Below, piece by piece: positions 44,322 to 54,135 of a stretch of 64,000 bases of DNA (position 1 is its first letter; each line of letters starts with the position of its first letter). Below the pieces are notes generated by a model. It had not been told where the DNA came from. It was given only the letters and a program-made list of their open reading frames with translations, and searched no databases. The DNA comes from Pseudomonas thivervalensis (GTDB taxonomy: Bacteria; Pseudomonadota; Gammaproteobacteria; Pseudomonadales; Pseudomonadaceae): positions 496,001 through 560,000 of the forward strand of contig NZ_LHVE01000020.1 in assembly GCF_001269655.1 (NCBI RefSeq). The letters run 5' to 3'. The position numbers and the translations under genes are program-made.

Positions 44322-46907
44322 TCAGGAGAACTCACACGCCACGCTGGCATCACCGTCCAGTACAGCGTGTACATGCCTCAGCGGTTCGCCGCCGGCCATG
44401 GCCGCGAGCAAGCGGTCGGTAACCAACGGCATGAGGTGCAAGTCGAGCAGTTGGTCAATCAGCCGTGCGCCACGGTCATTGCGACTGCAGCGCTCGACCA
44501 GGTGGTTCACCAGGCGCTCGCAATAACTGAAGCCCAATTGGCGACGACGTAGCCGCTCGCCCAGGCGGCCGAGTTTGATCTCCACCAGCTCACGCAACAC
44601 CGGCCCGCTGACCGGGTAATACGGCACCACGCACATGCGGGCCAGCAGCGCTGGCTTGAAGTAGTCGCTGAGGATCGGGCGAATGGCCTCTTCGAGGCGT
44701 TCGGCACTCGGTTGTGCCCCGTTTTCGCACAGCTCTTCGATACGCTCACTGCCCAGGTTCGACGTCATCAGGATCAGGGTGTTGCGAAAATCGATTTCCC
44801 GCCCTTCCCCATCATTGGCCAGGCCTTTGTCGAAGATCTGGTAGAACAGGTTCAATACATCCGGGTCGGCTTTTTCGACCTCATCGAGCAACACCACGCT
44901 GTAGGGCTTTTGCCGCACGGCTTCGGTGAGCATGCCCCCCTCGCCAAAACCGACGTAGCCCGGCGGTGCGCCAATCAGCCGGGAAACGGTATGTTTCTCC
45001 TGGAATTCCGCCATGTTGAGCGTGGTAATAAACCGCTCGCCGCCATACAGCAGGTCCGCCAAGGCATGCGCCGTTTCAGTCTTGCCGACGCCACTGGGCC
45101 CTACCAGCAAAAACACACCTACCGGGGCGTCGGGTTTGTTCAAACCTGCGGCTGCAGCGCGCATCACGCGATCAAGTGCCTGCACGGCCGACGCCTGGCC
45201 GCGAATGCGCGCCCCAAGGTTCGTCGCGAAACTGGCGACTTGCAGATTGTGCTCTCGCGCCAGTTGCGCCAGCGGCACGCCAGTCCAGGCGTTGATCACT
45301 TCAGCTACCAGTCGCGGGCAAACTTCGAAGCTGACCAGGCGCTCCTGGGTTTGCGCCGTCACCAGCGTATCGTGTGTTTCACGCACCGCCGCTTCCAGGG
45401 CGTCCACGCTGAGGGCTCGGTCCACCTCACTTACCCGGGCTCGGGCCAATTGCTGGCGCAGCGACAGCAAACGCTCCGCAAGGATACGTTGCTCGGTCCA
45501 ATGAATTTCCAGTGTTTGGTACTGGTCTTCGATGTCCTGCAGACGTACCTCCAGGGCCTCCAGTGCCTGAAGATCGATCGATAGACCGGCCTGTACATCA
45601 CGACGCAGCGCCTGGCGTTGGCGCTCGCCCTCCGCCAGCTCTCCACGCAGTCGCTCCAGGCTTTGCGGAGCAGCAGCCAGGCTGATGCGCACACGAGCGC
45701 AGGCGGTGTCGAGCACGTCCACGGCCTTGTCCGGTAGCTGACGACCGGTCAGGTAGCGTGCCGACAATTGCGCCGCCGCGACGACCGCATCATCACGCAG
45801 GTAAATGCCGTGACTGTCCTCATAGACCCGGGCCAGGCCACGCAGGATGGTCACCGCTTCGCTGACGGTCGGCTCGTGCAATTGCACCGGTTGGAAACGA
45901 CGGGCCAGTGCCGGATCTTTCTCGAAGTATTTCTTGTACTCGGTCCAAGTTGTGGCCGCAATCGTACGCAGCTCACCCCGGGCCAAGGCCGGCTTGAGCA
46001 GGTTGGCTGCATCGGCGCCCCCGGCATTGTTACCCGCGCCAATCATGGTGTGGGCCTCGTCGATGAACAGGATGATGGGTGTTGGCGAAGCCTTGACCTC
46101 GTCGATCACGCCCCTGAGACGACGCTCGAATTCACCTTTTATGCTGGCGCCGGCTTGCAGCAGTCCCATGTCCAGTGAAAGCAATTCAACGCCTTGAAGC
46201 ACTGGCGGGACCTCCCCGGCGGCGATGCGCAGCGCCAGACCCTCGACAATGGCGGTCTTGCCTACCCCGGCTTCACCGACAACGATCGGATTGTTTTTTC
46301 GGCGACGAACAAGGACATCGATCATCTGCCTGATTTCGCCGTCGCGACAAAGCACCGGGTCGAGTTGACCTTCGCGGGCCTGCCGGGTCAGATCATGGGT
46401 AAAGCGCGCCAGCAGGGAGTCGCCGGATGTGGCGGGCTGGTCGATAACCGGTTGGGTCTGTTGCGACAAGGCGAATTCTTTCAACCGATCGACGTTCAGC
46501 CGGGTAAGCAGCGCCAGATAAGCACTCCCTGCGTAGCGAAGCGGGTTGCGCAGCAACGCCAGGATCAACGCAGCCTGCCCGACCTGGCTGTGGCCGAGTT
46601 CGAGATTGGCAACCAACAGTCCATCCTGAAACCATTGCACCAACTCCGGGGCGAATACCGGATTGCGCGAAGCGCTGTGCCCCATCCGTGGTTGCAGGGC
46701 CGCGCTCAACTCGCCGGCACTTACCTGGGCATCCTGCAAGGCGCGCACGAGCAGACCCTGGGGACGCTCCAACAAGCCCAGCAACAGATCTTCCACCAGA
46801 ACTTTGTCCGCGCCACGGGCGACGCATTGCTCGGCCGAGTGCTCCAGGTCGCTTCTGGTTTCGGCGTCCAGCGCCTGGATCAGTTGCTGAAGGTCTACGT
46901 TGATCAT
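44322..46907 (-). CDS. tssH: T6SS sheath-recycling ATPase ClpV (TssH, second cluster)
   Basis: An 861-residue AAA+ ATPase from the preferred start at 46907 (MINVDLQQLIQALD), which has AGGA eight bases upstream. An in-frame ATG at 46916 is too close to that site. It has both nucleotide sites (GEAGVGKT and GPSGVGKT), Walker B IILFIDEAHTMIGAG and a middle coiled coil. The N-domain is only distantly like that of the first-cluster ClpV. It recycles the TssBC sheath encoded in the same operon. Confidence 0.95.
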   Translation of the reverse strand: MINVDLQQLIQALDAETRSDLEHSAEQCVARGADKVLVEDLLLGLLERPQGLLVRALQDAQVSAGELSAALQPRMGHSASRNPVFAPELVQWFQDGLLVANLELGHSQVGQAALILALLRNPLRYAGSAYLALLTRLNVDRLKEFALSQQTQPVIDQPATSGDSLLARFTHDLTRQAREGQLDPVLCRDGEIRQMIDVLVRRRKNNPIVVGEAGVGKTAIVEGLALRIAAGEVPPVLQGVELLSLDMGLLQAGASIKGEFERRLRGVIDEVKASPTPIILFIDEAHTMIGAGNNAGGADAANLLKPALARGELRTIAATTWTEYKKYFEKDPALARRFQPVQLHEPTVSEAVTILRGLARVYEDSHGIYLRDDAVVAAAQLSARYLTGRQLPDKAVDVLDTACARVRISLAAAPQSLERLRGELAEGERQRQALRRDVQAGLSIDLQALEALEVRLQDIEDQYQTLEIHWTEQRILAERLLSLRQQLARARVSEVDRALSVDALEAAVRETHDTLVTAQTQERLVSFEVCPRLVAEVINAWTGVPLAQLAREHNLQVASFATNLGARIRGQASAVQALDRVMRAAAAGLNKPDAPVGVFLLVGPSGVGKTETAHALADLLYGGERFITTLNMAEFQEKHTVSRLIGAPPGYVGFGEGGMLTEAVRQKPYSVVLLDEVEKADPDVLNLFYQIFDKGLANDGEGREIDFRNTLILMTSNLGSERIEELCENGAQPSAERLEEAIRPILSDYFKPALLARMCVVPYYPVSGPVLRELVEIKLGRLGERLRRRQLGFSYCERLVNHLVERCSRNDRGARLIDQLLDLHLMPLVTDRLLAAMAGGEPLRHVHAVLDGDASVACEFS

Positions 46908-46918
46908 GTCGTCCATTC

Positions 46919-47923
46919 CTAATGAATTTTGCCGCCAAGGGTCACCACGCCATCGGCGCGCTCGTGTCTCAGCCAACTGGTCCATCCCAGGCGGCAGGTG
47001 TTCTGTTCGCCTATGCACAGCTCACGAATTTCCTGCTCGCGCAGGACCAGGCGAATGTCATATTCGAGGGGATCACGCAGGGTGAATCGCACCAGCGAGC
47101 ACAACGGCTGGTAACCGCTTCCGATGGGCAGGAATTCGTGAAAACGCTGCCAGTCCAGCTCGCCGATATGGATCCGGAATTTGCCACTGCGGTCGCGCAC
47201 CCGCTCGCCGAGCATCAGGTCCTGGCTGAGCAGGCTGTTGGCACTGCCCAGGCGATTGCGTTGCTCGTCAAGAATGTCCACGCGCCGCTCGATGCACTGT
47301 TCGAGGTTCAGTTCGGCGTGCTTGAAGTAATAACGCAGTACGGCTTCGATCAGCGCCGCCGAATGGGCACGCAGACTCAGCAAGCCCAGGTACGGCAGCA
47401 GGCGCTTCCAGTTCAGTTGGCTGGCCTTGCGAATCTCCTCGCCCCCCAGACCGATCAACGCGTACAACTGCTCGGAAAACGGGTCTCGCGCACCGCTCTG
47501 AAAACTTGCGCAGTAACGGTACTTGCGCCATATCGGCAGCATCAGCCGTTGGAGACGATGGTGAAAAATGTCGAGGAAGTCCCGGGTCGGGTTACCGTTT
47601 TCCTCTCCCAATGCCTGTTCGCCATAGAACGCCGGTAACGGCGATCCTGCACCGACCAGGCTGACCAGGTTCAAGCGCAGACGCGCCCGAACCTGGCCGT
47701 GTTCTTCGAAAAACTCCACGCGATCGATATCGCTGGCCGGGAAACCCAGGCTTGGGTTGGCCTGGAACTCCAACCGGTCGTACAACGCGTCATCGTCCAG
47801 GCCAGGATGGACCTCGCGCAGCCGGTCAATGACCAGCAACACCGCCTGAAACAATGAATACTCACGTATTCCTTGCGTCAGCACGCTTATAGCAGCGGCT
47901 GTTGGCCCATGCGGGGTGTCCAT
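46919..47923 (-). CDS. tssG: T6SS baseplate subunit TssG (second cluster)
   Basis: A 334-residue TssG with YSLFQAVLLVIDRLREVHP, NPTRDFLDIFHHRLQRLMLP, LLPYLGLLSLRAHSAALIEA and the C-terminal CRLGWTSWLRHE. Its first 37 bases overlap the end of tssF, the same overlap length as in the first cluster. It forms the wedge with TssF and TssE. It ends 12 bases before the clpV start. Confidence 0.95.
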   Translation of the reverse strand: MDTPHGPTAAAISVLTQGIREYSLFQAVLLVIDRLREVHPGLDDDALYDRLEFQANPSLGFPASDIDRVEFFEEHGQVRARLRLNLVSLVGAGSPLPAFYGEQALGEENGNPTRDFLDIFHHRLQRLMLPIWRKYRYCASFQSGARDPFSEQLYALIGLGGEEIRKASQLNWKRLLPYLGLLSLRAHSAALIEAVLRYYFKHAELNLEQCIERRVDILDEQRNRLGSANSLLSQDLMLGERVRDRSGKFRIHIGELDWQRFHEFLPIGSGYQPLCSLVRFTLRDPLEYDIRLVLREQEIRELCIGEQNTCRLGWTSWLRHERADGVVTLGGKIH

Positions 47924-49674
47924 TGGTACACCTCTCCTTGTGTGCTGTTCACTCGCAGCTCGTGATACGAATTGAGGCTGGCATAGAGCGCGAAAAACTC
48001 GTTGAGGACCGAGGCAAAGACGAACAAGTCGCCCTCGCCGATATAGCCCTGCGGGTCGATGGTCAGTTCGGTACGCAAGCCACGCACCGGCAAGCCCCGG
48101 TGCAGCCGATCGATAGGCTGGTGCCGGATCGACTTGAGCCCATCCAACAAACGCTTGCTGACTTTTCCTACCTGCTCGTCGTGGTAACGCGGGAAATCGT
48201 AGGTTTCGAGAATCACCTTGAGCGCATTGACGTCTGCCAACGACAGGTAATTGAGTGACATGTTGCTGATCAGCTTCCAGAGGAAGTCGCGATTGAGTGG
48301 CGGTGCGAAGCTTGGCGTGACCGGACCGATGTTGCGAAAACTCAGCGCCTCAGGGCTCTTTTCACCGGGTTGATCGATGTCCCCTGGCTTGAGCTGGCGT
48401 GGCAGGTTCTGGTTGGTGCACATCAATTCGATCGACAGCGTTTCATGAGGATGAGCATGCCGGACACCAAAGCCCAGACAGGTGTCCAGACCACCGTGCA
48501 GCAAGGAAGGCCGCTGGCGAACGCTGTAATAGGGACGACTGTGGGGCACATCGAAGCTTGCATCGTGCTCGAAGGATTCGAACGGTACATAGGCCTGATA
48601 ACCAAGCCCACCGGGGTTCCAGCCAGTGACGCTTTCGACTGAAAACACGCCGCAGTGCTCCTGGTCATAATCGGCCGGCAGCAGCAGGTACTCATCCTGC
48701 TTGCTGTCGAGGCGGATTGGCTGGGCGTCGTGCTTGAACAAATTGACGATCGGGGTGCAGTACAGCTTTATGTTATCCAGGGTCGGGCGCATCCGCTGGA
48801 TACCACTTTTGCCAATATCGAAACGCAATTCCAGGCCACACATCCGCTCGATACTGCCGCGCGGCAAGGCGTTGATCACGTCCAGGCCATTGATGTCGAC
48901 GAACAGGAACTTGTCCTGGAAAGCGAAATATTCCTGCAGGTAGCGATAGCCACGAAAGGTATTCAGCGGATAAGGGATCAACGCCTCTTCTTCGGCAAAC
49001 CCTACTGGCAGGACACAGTCAGCGGGGAGCCGGAGCGTCGCCGGGCTGCCATCTGCCGCCCGCAGGGCCTCGCCGGAGACGTCCAGCGGGATCAGCTCGA
49101 TACCTTCAAGGTTGCGTAACAGGCTGAGATAGAGCATCTGGCTGATGTAGCGCTCGCCAGTCAGATGCAGACGCAGACGGCTCAGTTGCAGCTCGCCCAA
49201 ATGACCGTCGCAACGCATCTGCAGATGCAAGCTCAACAACGACCCTTCCCCTTTCACCGAATAACTCAACCGGACCAGATCGAGCGCCAGCACATCGGTG
49301 GGGTAACACGTGCGGAATTGGCAACGCACCTGCTGGACAGGCTTGCTTTCGACCGGCGTGTCGCGCTCGACCCGCAGCGCGGGACCGGATCGCTGCAGCG
49401 GATCGAACTGCAAAATGCCGAAGGCTGGCAATGGCCGCGTGTAGTTCGGCCACAACAGTTGCATCAACGAATGACTCAGCTCCGGCAATTGGTCATCGAG
49501 CTTCTGGCGCAATCGCCCGGTCAGGAAGGCAAAACCCTCCAGTAGCCGCTCTACGTCCGGGTCCCGTCCGGCCTGCCCGAGGAAGGGCGCCAACGCCGGG
49601 TTACGCTCGGCGAAACGGCGGCCCAGCTGGCGGAGCGCCGTCAGCTCGCTCTGGTAGTAATGATTGAACGACAT
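47887..49674 (-). CDS. tssF: T6SS baseplate subunit TssF (second cluster)
   Basis: A 595-residue TssF beginning MSFNHYYQSELTALRQLG (ATG at 49674; one codon further out is a TTG). Family stretches are DPDVERLLEGFAFLTGRLRQ, LMQLLWPNYTRPLPAFGIL, YPLNTFRGYRYLQEYFAF and the C-terminal VFASVLNEFFALYASLNSYHEL. The length is normal. It lies 6 bases after the tssE stop. Confidence 0.96.
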   Translation of the reverse strand: MSFNHYYQSELTALRQLGRRFAERNPALAPFLGQAGRDPDVERLLEGFAFLTGRLRQKLDDQLPELSHSLMQLLWPNYTRPLPAFGILQFDPLQRSGPALRVERDTPVESKPVQQVRCQFRTCYPTDVLALDLVRLSYSVKGEGSLLSLHLQMRCDGHLGELQLSRLRLHLTGERYISQMLYLSLLRNLEGIELIPLDVSGEALRAADGSPATLRLPADCVLPVGFAEEEALIPYPLNTFRGYRYLQEYFAFQDKFLFVDINGLDVINALPRGSIERMCGLELRFDIGKSGIQRMRPTLDNIKLYCTPIVNLFKHDAQPIRLDSKQDEYLLLPADYDQEHCGVFSVESVTGWNPGGLGYQAYVPFESFEHDASFDVPHSRPYYSVRQRPSLLHGGLDTCLGFGVRHAHPHETLSIELMCTNQNLPRQLKPGDIDQPGEKSPEALSFRNIGPVTPSFAPPLNRDFLWKLISNMSLNYLSLADVNALKVILETYDFPRYHDEQVGKVSKRLLDGLKSIRHQPIDRLHRGLPVRGLRTELTIDPQGYIGEGDLFVFASVLNEFFALYASLNSYHELRVNSTQGEVYQWTPRMGQQPLL

Positions 49675-49680
49675 CAATGG

Positions 49681-50091
49681 CTATCCTTGTCTGACCTTGA
49701 CCTGACCGCTGCCGTCCAGGCGCGCGGAAAAACTGACCTGCCGCTTGACCCCCTCCACATCCAGCAACGCATCGATGCTGAAGGCCAGGCGAAGCTGATC
49801 GGCGTTACTCAGCATTGAAACGACACGGACATTGCGCAAGCGTGGCTCATAGACCTTGATGAAGGTCTCGATCGCCTTGCGGGCCTGGCTCCCCGCGTCG
49901 TGCAGGCTTAAGCGCATGTCATTGAGGACCGGCAGCCCGTAATCCGACAGTGTCTGAACGCTACCTGCCCGGGTGCTGAGCATTCTCGCCAGGTGCGCAG
50001 CCACGGATGCGACGACGCACGCCTCGCGGCTCAAATCCGCGCGTTTTCCAGAATCACCGGCCAGGCGCTCGAAAAGGCTGCCGTAAGTCAT
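49681..50091 (-). CDS. tssE: T6SS baseplate subunit TssE (second cluster)
   Basis: A 136-residue gp25-like protein, shorter than the first-cluster TssE. SLFERLAGD at the start and FIKVYEPRLRNVRVV in the middle carry the conserved EPRL core of gp25. The C-terminus LDGSGQVKVRQG is a short beta strand. It lies 6 bases after tssC and 6 bases before tssF. Confidence 0.93.
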   Translation of the reverse strand: MTYGSLFERLAGDSGKRADLSREACVVASVAAHLARMLSTRAGSVQTLSDYGLPVLNDMRLSLHDAGSQARKAIETFIKVYEPRLRNVRVVSMLSNADQLRLAFSIDALLDVEGVKRQVSFSARLDGSGQVKVRQG

Positions 50092-50097
50092 CGGTGC

Positions 50098-51573
50098 TTA
50101 CGCCTTGTCCAGTTTGCCAACCAATGACAGTGTGAAATCGGCGCCCATGTACTTGAAGTGAGGCCGAACGTTGAGGCCAACGCGGTACCAGCCCGGCTCC
50201 CCTTCCACATCACTGACCACGATCTTCGCTGCACGCAGCGGCCGGCGGCCACGGACTTCGGCGCTCGGGTTCTCCTGGTCGGCCACGTATTGGCGGATCC
50301 AGTTATTGAGCTCACGCTCCAGGTCCGTGCGCTCCTTCCAGGAGCCCAATTGCTCCCGTTGCAGAACCTTCAGGTAATGAGCCAGGCGATTGACGATCAT
50401 CATGTACGGCAACTGGGTGCCAAGCTTGTAGTTGAGCTCTGCATGCTTGTCCTCGACGCTGTTACCGAAGAACTTCGCTTTCTGCACCGAGCTGGCGGAA
50501 AAGAACGCGGCATTGTCACTGCCTTTACGCATGGTCAGGGAGATGAAGCCCTCCTCGGCCAGCTCGTATTCGCGACGGTCGGACACCAGCACTTCGGTCG
50601 GAATCTTGGTTTCGATTTCGCCCATGCTTTGGAAGTGGTGTAAGGGCAAATCTTCAACCGCACCACCGCTTTGGGGACCGACGATGTTCGGGCACCAGCG
50701 AAACCTGGCGAAGCTGTCGGTCAGCCTCGTACCAAACGCGTACGCCGTGTTACCCCACAAATAATGCTCATGGCTGTTGGCAACGGTTTCCTTGTACACG
50801 AACGACTTGACCGGGTTCTCCTGCGGGTCGTATGGATTGCGCAACAGGAAGCGCGGTACGGTCAGGCCGAAATAGCGGGCGTCTTCCGATTGACGGAAGC
50901 TCTGCCACTTGGCGAATTGCGGGCCCTCGAAATGGTCTTTCAGGTCCTTGAGGTCCGGCAGCCCGGTGAAGCTCTCCAGGCCAAAGAACTTCGGACCTGC
51001 CGCGGCGATGAAGGGCGCATGGGACATACAGGCGACACTGGACACGTACTGCATCAATTTCACGTCCGGCGAGCTTGGGGACATGAAGTAGTTGGCGATG
51101 ACCGCCCCCACCGGCTGTCCACCGAACTGGCCGTACTCAGCGGTGTAGATGTGCTTGTATAGGCCCGACTGCATGACCTCGGGCGAATCCTCGAAGTCGT
51201 CCAGTAAGTCATCCTTGGACACATTGAGCATTTCTATCTTGATGTTTTCGCGAAAGTCGGTGCGGTCTACCAACAGCTGCAAACCGCGCCATGCCGACTC
51301 CAATGCCTGGAACTGCGGATGATGAAGGACCTCGTCCACCTGGCGACTGAGCTTGGCATCGATTTCGGCGATCATGCGGTCGACCATGGCTTTCTTGACC
51401 GGCTCGCCGCTGTTCTGCGGCTTGAGCAGTTCCTCGATGAATGCAGACACACCTCGCCTGGCAATGTCATAGGCCTCATCGTCCGGGGTCAGGCGGGTCT
51501 GGGCGATGATGCTATCGAGAATGCTGTAATCAGCGTCGTCCCGGCTCTGCTGCGGTACTGCATGGGTATTCAT
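50098..51573 (-). CDS. tssC: T6SS sheath large subunit TssC (second cluster)
   Basis: A 491-residue TssC from the ATG at 51573 (MNTHAVPQQSR). The longer frame to 51636 overlaps tssB. Family marks are HHPQFQALESAWRGLQLLVD, YGQFGGQPVGAVIANYFM, SHAPFIAAAGP, DVEGEPGWYRVGLNVRPHFK and the C-terminal GADFTLSLVGKLDKA. It pairs with the TssB encoded 25 bases upstream. The clear divergence from the first-cluster TssC supports independent ancestry of the two machines. Confidence 0.97.
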   Translation of the reverse strand: MNTHAVPQQSRDDADYSILDSIIAQTRLTPDDEAYDIARRGVSAFIEELLKPQNSGEPVKKAMVDRMIAEIDAKLSRQVDEVLHHPQFQALESAWRGLQLLVDRTDFRENIKIEMLNVSKDDLLDDFEDSPEVMQSGLYKHIYTAEYGQFGGQPVGAVIANYFMSPSSPDVKLMQYVSSVACMSHAPFIAAAGPKFFGLESFTGLPDLKDLKDHFEGPQFAKWQSFRQSEDARYFGLTVPRFLLRNPYDPQENPVKSFVYKETVANSHEHYLWGNTAYAFGTRLTDSFARFRWCPNIVGPQSGGAVEDLPLHHFQSMGEIETKIPTEVLVSDRREYELAEEGFISLTMRKGSDNAAFFSASSVQKAKFFGNSVEDKHAELNYKLGTQLPYMMIVNRLAHYLKVLQREQLGSWKERTDLERELNNWIRQYVADQENPSAEVRGRRPLRAAKIVVSDVEGEPGWYRVGLNVRPHFKYMGADFTLSLVGKLDKA

Positions 51574-51598
51574 GTTTCGGCTTCCTTGGCTGAAAGAA

Positions 51599-52102
51599 TC
51601 AAGCGCTCTTCGCTGTGGTGTCCAGGCCCAACTCACTCAATACGCGACGGCGTGAATCGTCATGGGCGAGTACGCTTTCGATGGCTTTGCGAAACGCCGG
51701 GGCGTTGCCCAATGGCCCTTTGAGCGCGACCAATGCGTCGCGCAGCGCCATCAGTTTGCTGAGCTCCGGTACTTGCTCGACCAGGCTCGCCGGGTTGAAG
51801 TCCTTCATCGAATTCAAGCGCAGCTGTAAAGCCAACTCCTCAGTGCCGCTCTCTGCCTGGAGACGATTCGGTACGCTCAGGGTCAGGCTCAGCTCTTGCT
51901 TGGCCAACACTTCGTCAAAGGTCATCTTGTCGATGCCAATCGGCTTGCGATCCTCGATCTTGCGTTCGTCCTTGCGGTGGGTGTAATCACCGATCGCCAA
52001 CAGTTTCAACGGCAGTTCAATTTCTTCCTGAGCGCCACCAGTGGCGGGCTTGAAGGTGACGTTGATGCGTTCCTTGGGGGCGACCGAGCCTTCTTTGGCC
52101 AT
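51599..52102 (-). CDS. tssB: T6SS sheath small subunit TssB (second cluster)
   Basis: A 167-residue TssB: MAKEGSVAPKERINVTFKPA, ELPLKLLAIGDYTHRKDER and the SMKDFNPASLVEQVPELSKL helix. Its start context is good (TAGGAGAAAGTC before the ATG). It is separated from tssA by 30 bases. It forms the contractile sheath with the next gene product. Confidence 0.96.
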   Translation of the reverse strand: MAKEGSVAPKERINVTFKPATGGAQEEIELPLKLLAIGDYTHRKDERKIEDRKPIGIDKMTFDEVLAKQELSLTLSVPNRLQAESGTEELALQLRLNSMKDFNPASLVEQVPELSKLMALRDALVALKGPLGNAPAFRKAIESVLAHDDSRRRVLSELGLDTTAKSA

Positions 52103-52132
52103 GACTTTCTCCTAACAGTTGGGCCCGGAGGC

Positions 52133-53689
52133 CTATTCAATGACCCGTTCCAGGTCGAGGTGACACAACCTGCGATAGGTCTCTTCCTTGCACTCACGTA
52201 CAGAGTGGTTCTGTGGCAACAACTCGCAACAACTGTGCAACAGGTGCAGCACCTGCACCTCCAGGGCGGGCTCCCAGGTATTGAGGCCCGCATGGCACAG
52301 CGTCTGATCGAGCGCCTCCAGCTGGACTTTGGTGAGTTCATATTTCTTGGCCGAGAAGCACAGGCGAGCCATCGCGAACCGCCAGAGAAATCGCTCGCGT
52401 GCCCCAAAGGCGCTTTGCAGGCCGTGCCTGAGCATCTGAACAGCAGGCTTCAGACCTTCCTTGCGCAAGCTTGCCTGGGCCTCTTCCAGCGCCCGCTCCC
52501 AGGGGGCATGGTTATCGGCAACATCGACCGAGGGCGCCGTGCCAGGCCTTTGCAGGCGAGGCATGACCTGGGCAGCGATCCATCCCCGGGTGGCCGGATC
52601 GGCGAACGGCGTACCGTCATGCCAGCGCAATTCGACAATGCCCGGCAGGCGCTGGATAAATAATGCGAAAGGGACTTCCACTTCACACATGGCAAGCTCC
52701 GCGTTCAGCCCTTGCAGACATTCCCAGGCAAGCCGCTGGCCATCAAACCAGAACGGTGCTGTCGCCAGGCTGGCCTCGATCTCCACAAGCAGGTCTGCGT
52801 AGTCGCCCTGTTGGAGACGGTCCTGATAGACCTTGAGCTTGTCCGCCGGCAGGCCACGCAACTGGGTGACCTGCTCGGCGTTGCGCTCGGGCAACACATC
52901 GATGGCCAACCAGAGCATGGTGCGATTCAGGCGCAGGGCACGAACGTCAGTCGCTTTCTGTTTGAGCCACCAGTTGCATAACGGACGGGCGCCTTCCTGC
53001 TGGGCACGCAGGGCCTTGTGAGCTTCTTTTTCGTTTTCGAGCGGAGCACCGGGCGTGAGCAACTGGGTCGCGACTTGCTTGACCTGAGCCACGACCGTCC
53101 CAATGGCACCAGGCTGCGGCCGGCTCTCGGTGGCCCGCTGGATCATGGTGTTGAGACGCCGACACAGCGGTAGCAGTAGAGGCGCATCATCACCCAAGTG
53201 AGCGGTGCAAGCAGCATCGAGGCCTTCCAGTTGTTCCGCCAGATGACGGAACATCGGCAACTGCTCCTTGATCGCAATGTCATCGCCGAGCGCTTGCTCC
53301 AGGCGAGGTACCAGCCAATTGACGCTGGCGGCACGGGTTCGGATTTTGGTCGGATGAACTTCAAGCCAATGGTGCTTGCATAAGTGCAGCAACAGTCCCA
53401 GCCCGGCCAGCAGCCCCTGGAACGATTCACGCTGATACAACGCCCAAACCAACCAGGCCGCTACCCGGAGGTCCTTCGACTGGGTGCGCAACAGCGCTTC
53501 ACTTGCTTCAAGGACCTTTAGCCAGTCGACCTGGCCACTTTCGTGCATCGACTGGGCTTTGCCCAGCTCACTTTCCAGCGCTTCGTATTCATTTGAAAAA
53601 CGCACGTCCGCCCCCGAGAAAAACTCCTTGGACACGGGCGTTTTAGCGAGCGCCAGATAATAGGCGGACAGTTTTTCGGAGTACGACAT
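52133..53689 (-). CDS. tssA: T6SS protein TssA, long form (VasJ-type C-terminus)
   Basis: A 518-residue TssA. The ImpA-like N-terminal region (about 15-130) contains DLRVAAWLVWALYQRESFQG and HHWLEVHPTK. A helical middle follows, and the C-terminal VasJ-like domain (about 390-518) includes RERFLWRFAMARLCFSAKKY and LCHLDLERVIE. It is much longer than the first-cluster TssA (345), reflecting the two known TssA classes. As first gene of the leftward operon it marks the promoter side at 53690 onward. Confidence 0.94.
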   Translation of the reverse strand: MSYSEKLSAYYLALAKTPVSKEFFSGADVRFSNEYEALESELGKAQSMHESGQVDWLKVLEASEALLRTQSKDLRVAAWLVWALYQRESFQGLLAGLGLLLHLCKHHWLEVHPTKIRTRAASVNWLVPRLEQALGDDIAIKEQLPMFRHLAEQLEGLDAACTAHLGDDAPLLLPLCRRLNTMIQRATESRPQPGAIGTVVAQVKQVATQLLTPGAPLENEKEAHKALRAQQEGARPLCNWWLKQKATDVRALRLNRTMLWLAIDVLPERNAEQVTQLRGLPADKLKVYQDRLQQGDYADLLVEIEASLATAPFWFDGQRLAWECLQGLNAELAMCEVEVPFALFIQRLPGIVELRWHDGTPFADPATRGWIAAQVMPRLQRPGTAPSVDVADNHAPWERALEEAQASLRKEGLKPAVQMLRHGLQSAFGARERFLWRFAMARLCFSAKKYELTKVQLEALDQTLCHAGLNTWEPALEVQVLHLLHSCCELLPQNHSVRECKEETYRRLCHLDLERVIE

Positions 53690-54135
53690 TCACGACCCTG
53701 CTATGACAATTCGGTTTGTGGCATGGGTTGTTTGGATGACTTGGTTATTCAAGGTAAATATTCAACTTCACTCGTAGGAAGTTTCGCCAAATATAATCCC
53801 GGCACCCTTCCTAAGCCCGCGCTGCTTCCTTACCAGCGAACGCCGCGAAGAATGCCAAGATTTTCAGCATAAAAAAGTAGGAGCTTTCCTTTTTTCAAAG
53901 AAACAAATCCAAATTACGCCCCACTGAAATTTCCGACATCTGAGCGACATTGGACAACCTTGAAATCCGCTCTTCAAGCAACGGCAAATCGCTTCAAATT
54001 ATTTCATTCGCAACCTGCCCTCCCAGCGAGGAAAGGTCCTACAGCCTTTTCTTTTTTTACCGGTGCCTACGTGCTCGCCCATCCCGGCTGCTTCAATGTG
54101 AAAAGGAGTCAAAGCCACAGCCCAAGGACGTTCCC
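53690..54135. other. Divergent non-coding gap between tssA (second cluster) and truncated vgrG
   Basis: 446 bases, AT-richer than the flanks. A frame open from 53950 into vgrG shows no family resemblance before 54136. No convincing -24/-12 or -35/-10 promoter was found, although both flanking genes need one. No hairpin terminator, tRNA or REP element was recognised. Confidence 0.5.

Noticed and set aside
53786..53799. GC-N10-CC spacing upstream of tssA (second cluster), a minimal sigma-54 promoter pattern on the reverse strand
   Set aside because: Only the invariant dinucleotides fit; the flanking bases do not match TGGCACG-N4-TTGC.
53950..54135. N-terminal extension of the truncated vgrG
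   Set aside because: The 62 extra residues have no VgrG similarity; ATG 54136 begins the usual N-terminus after AAGGAC.
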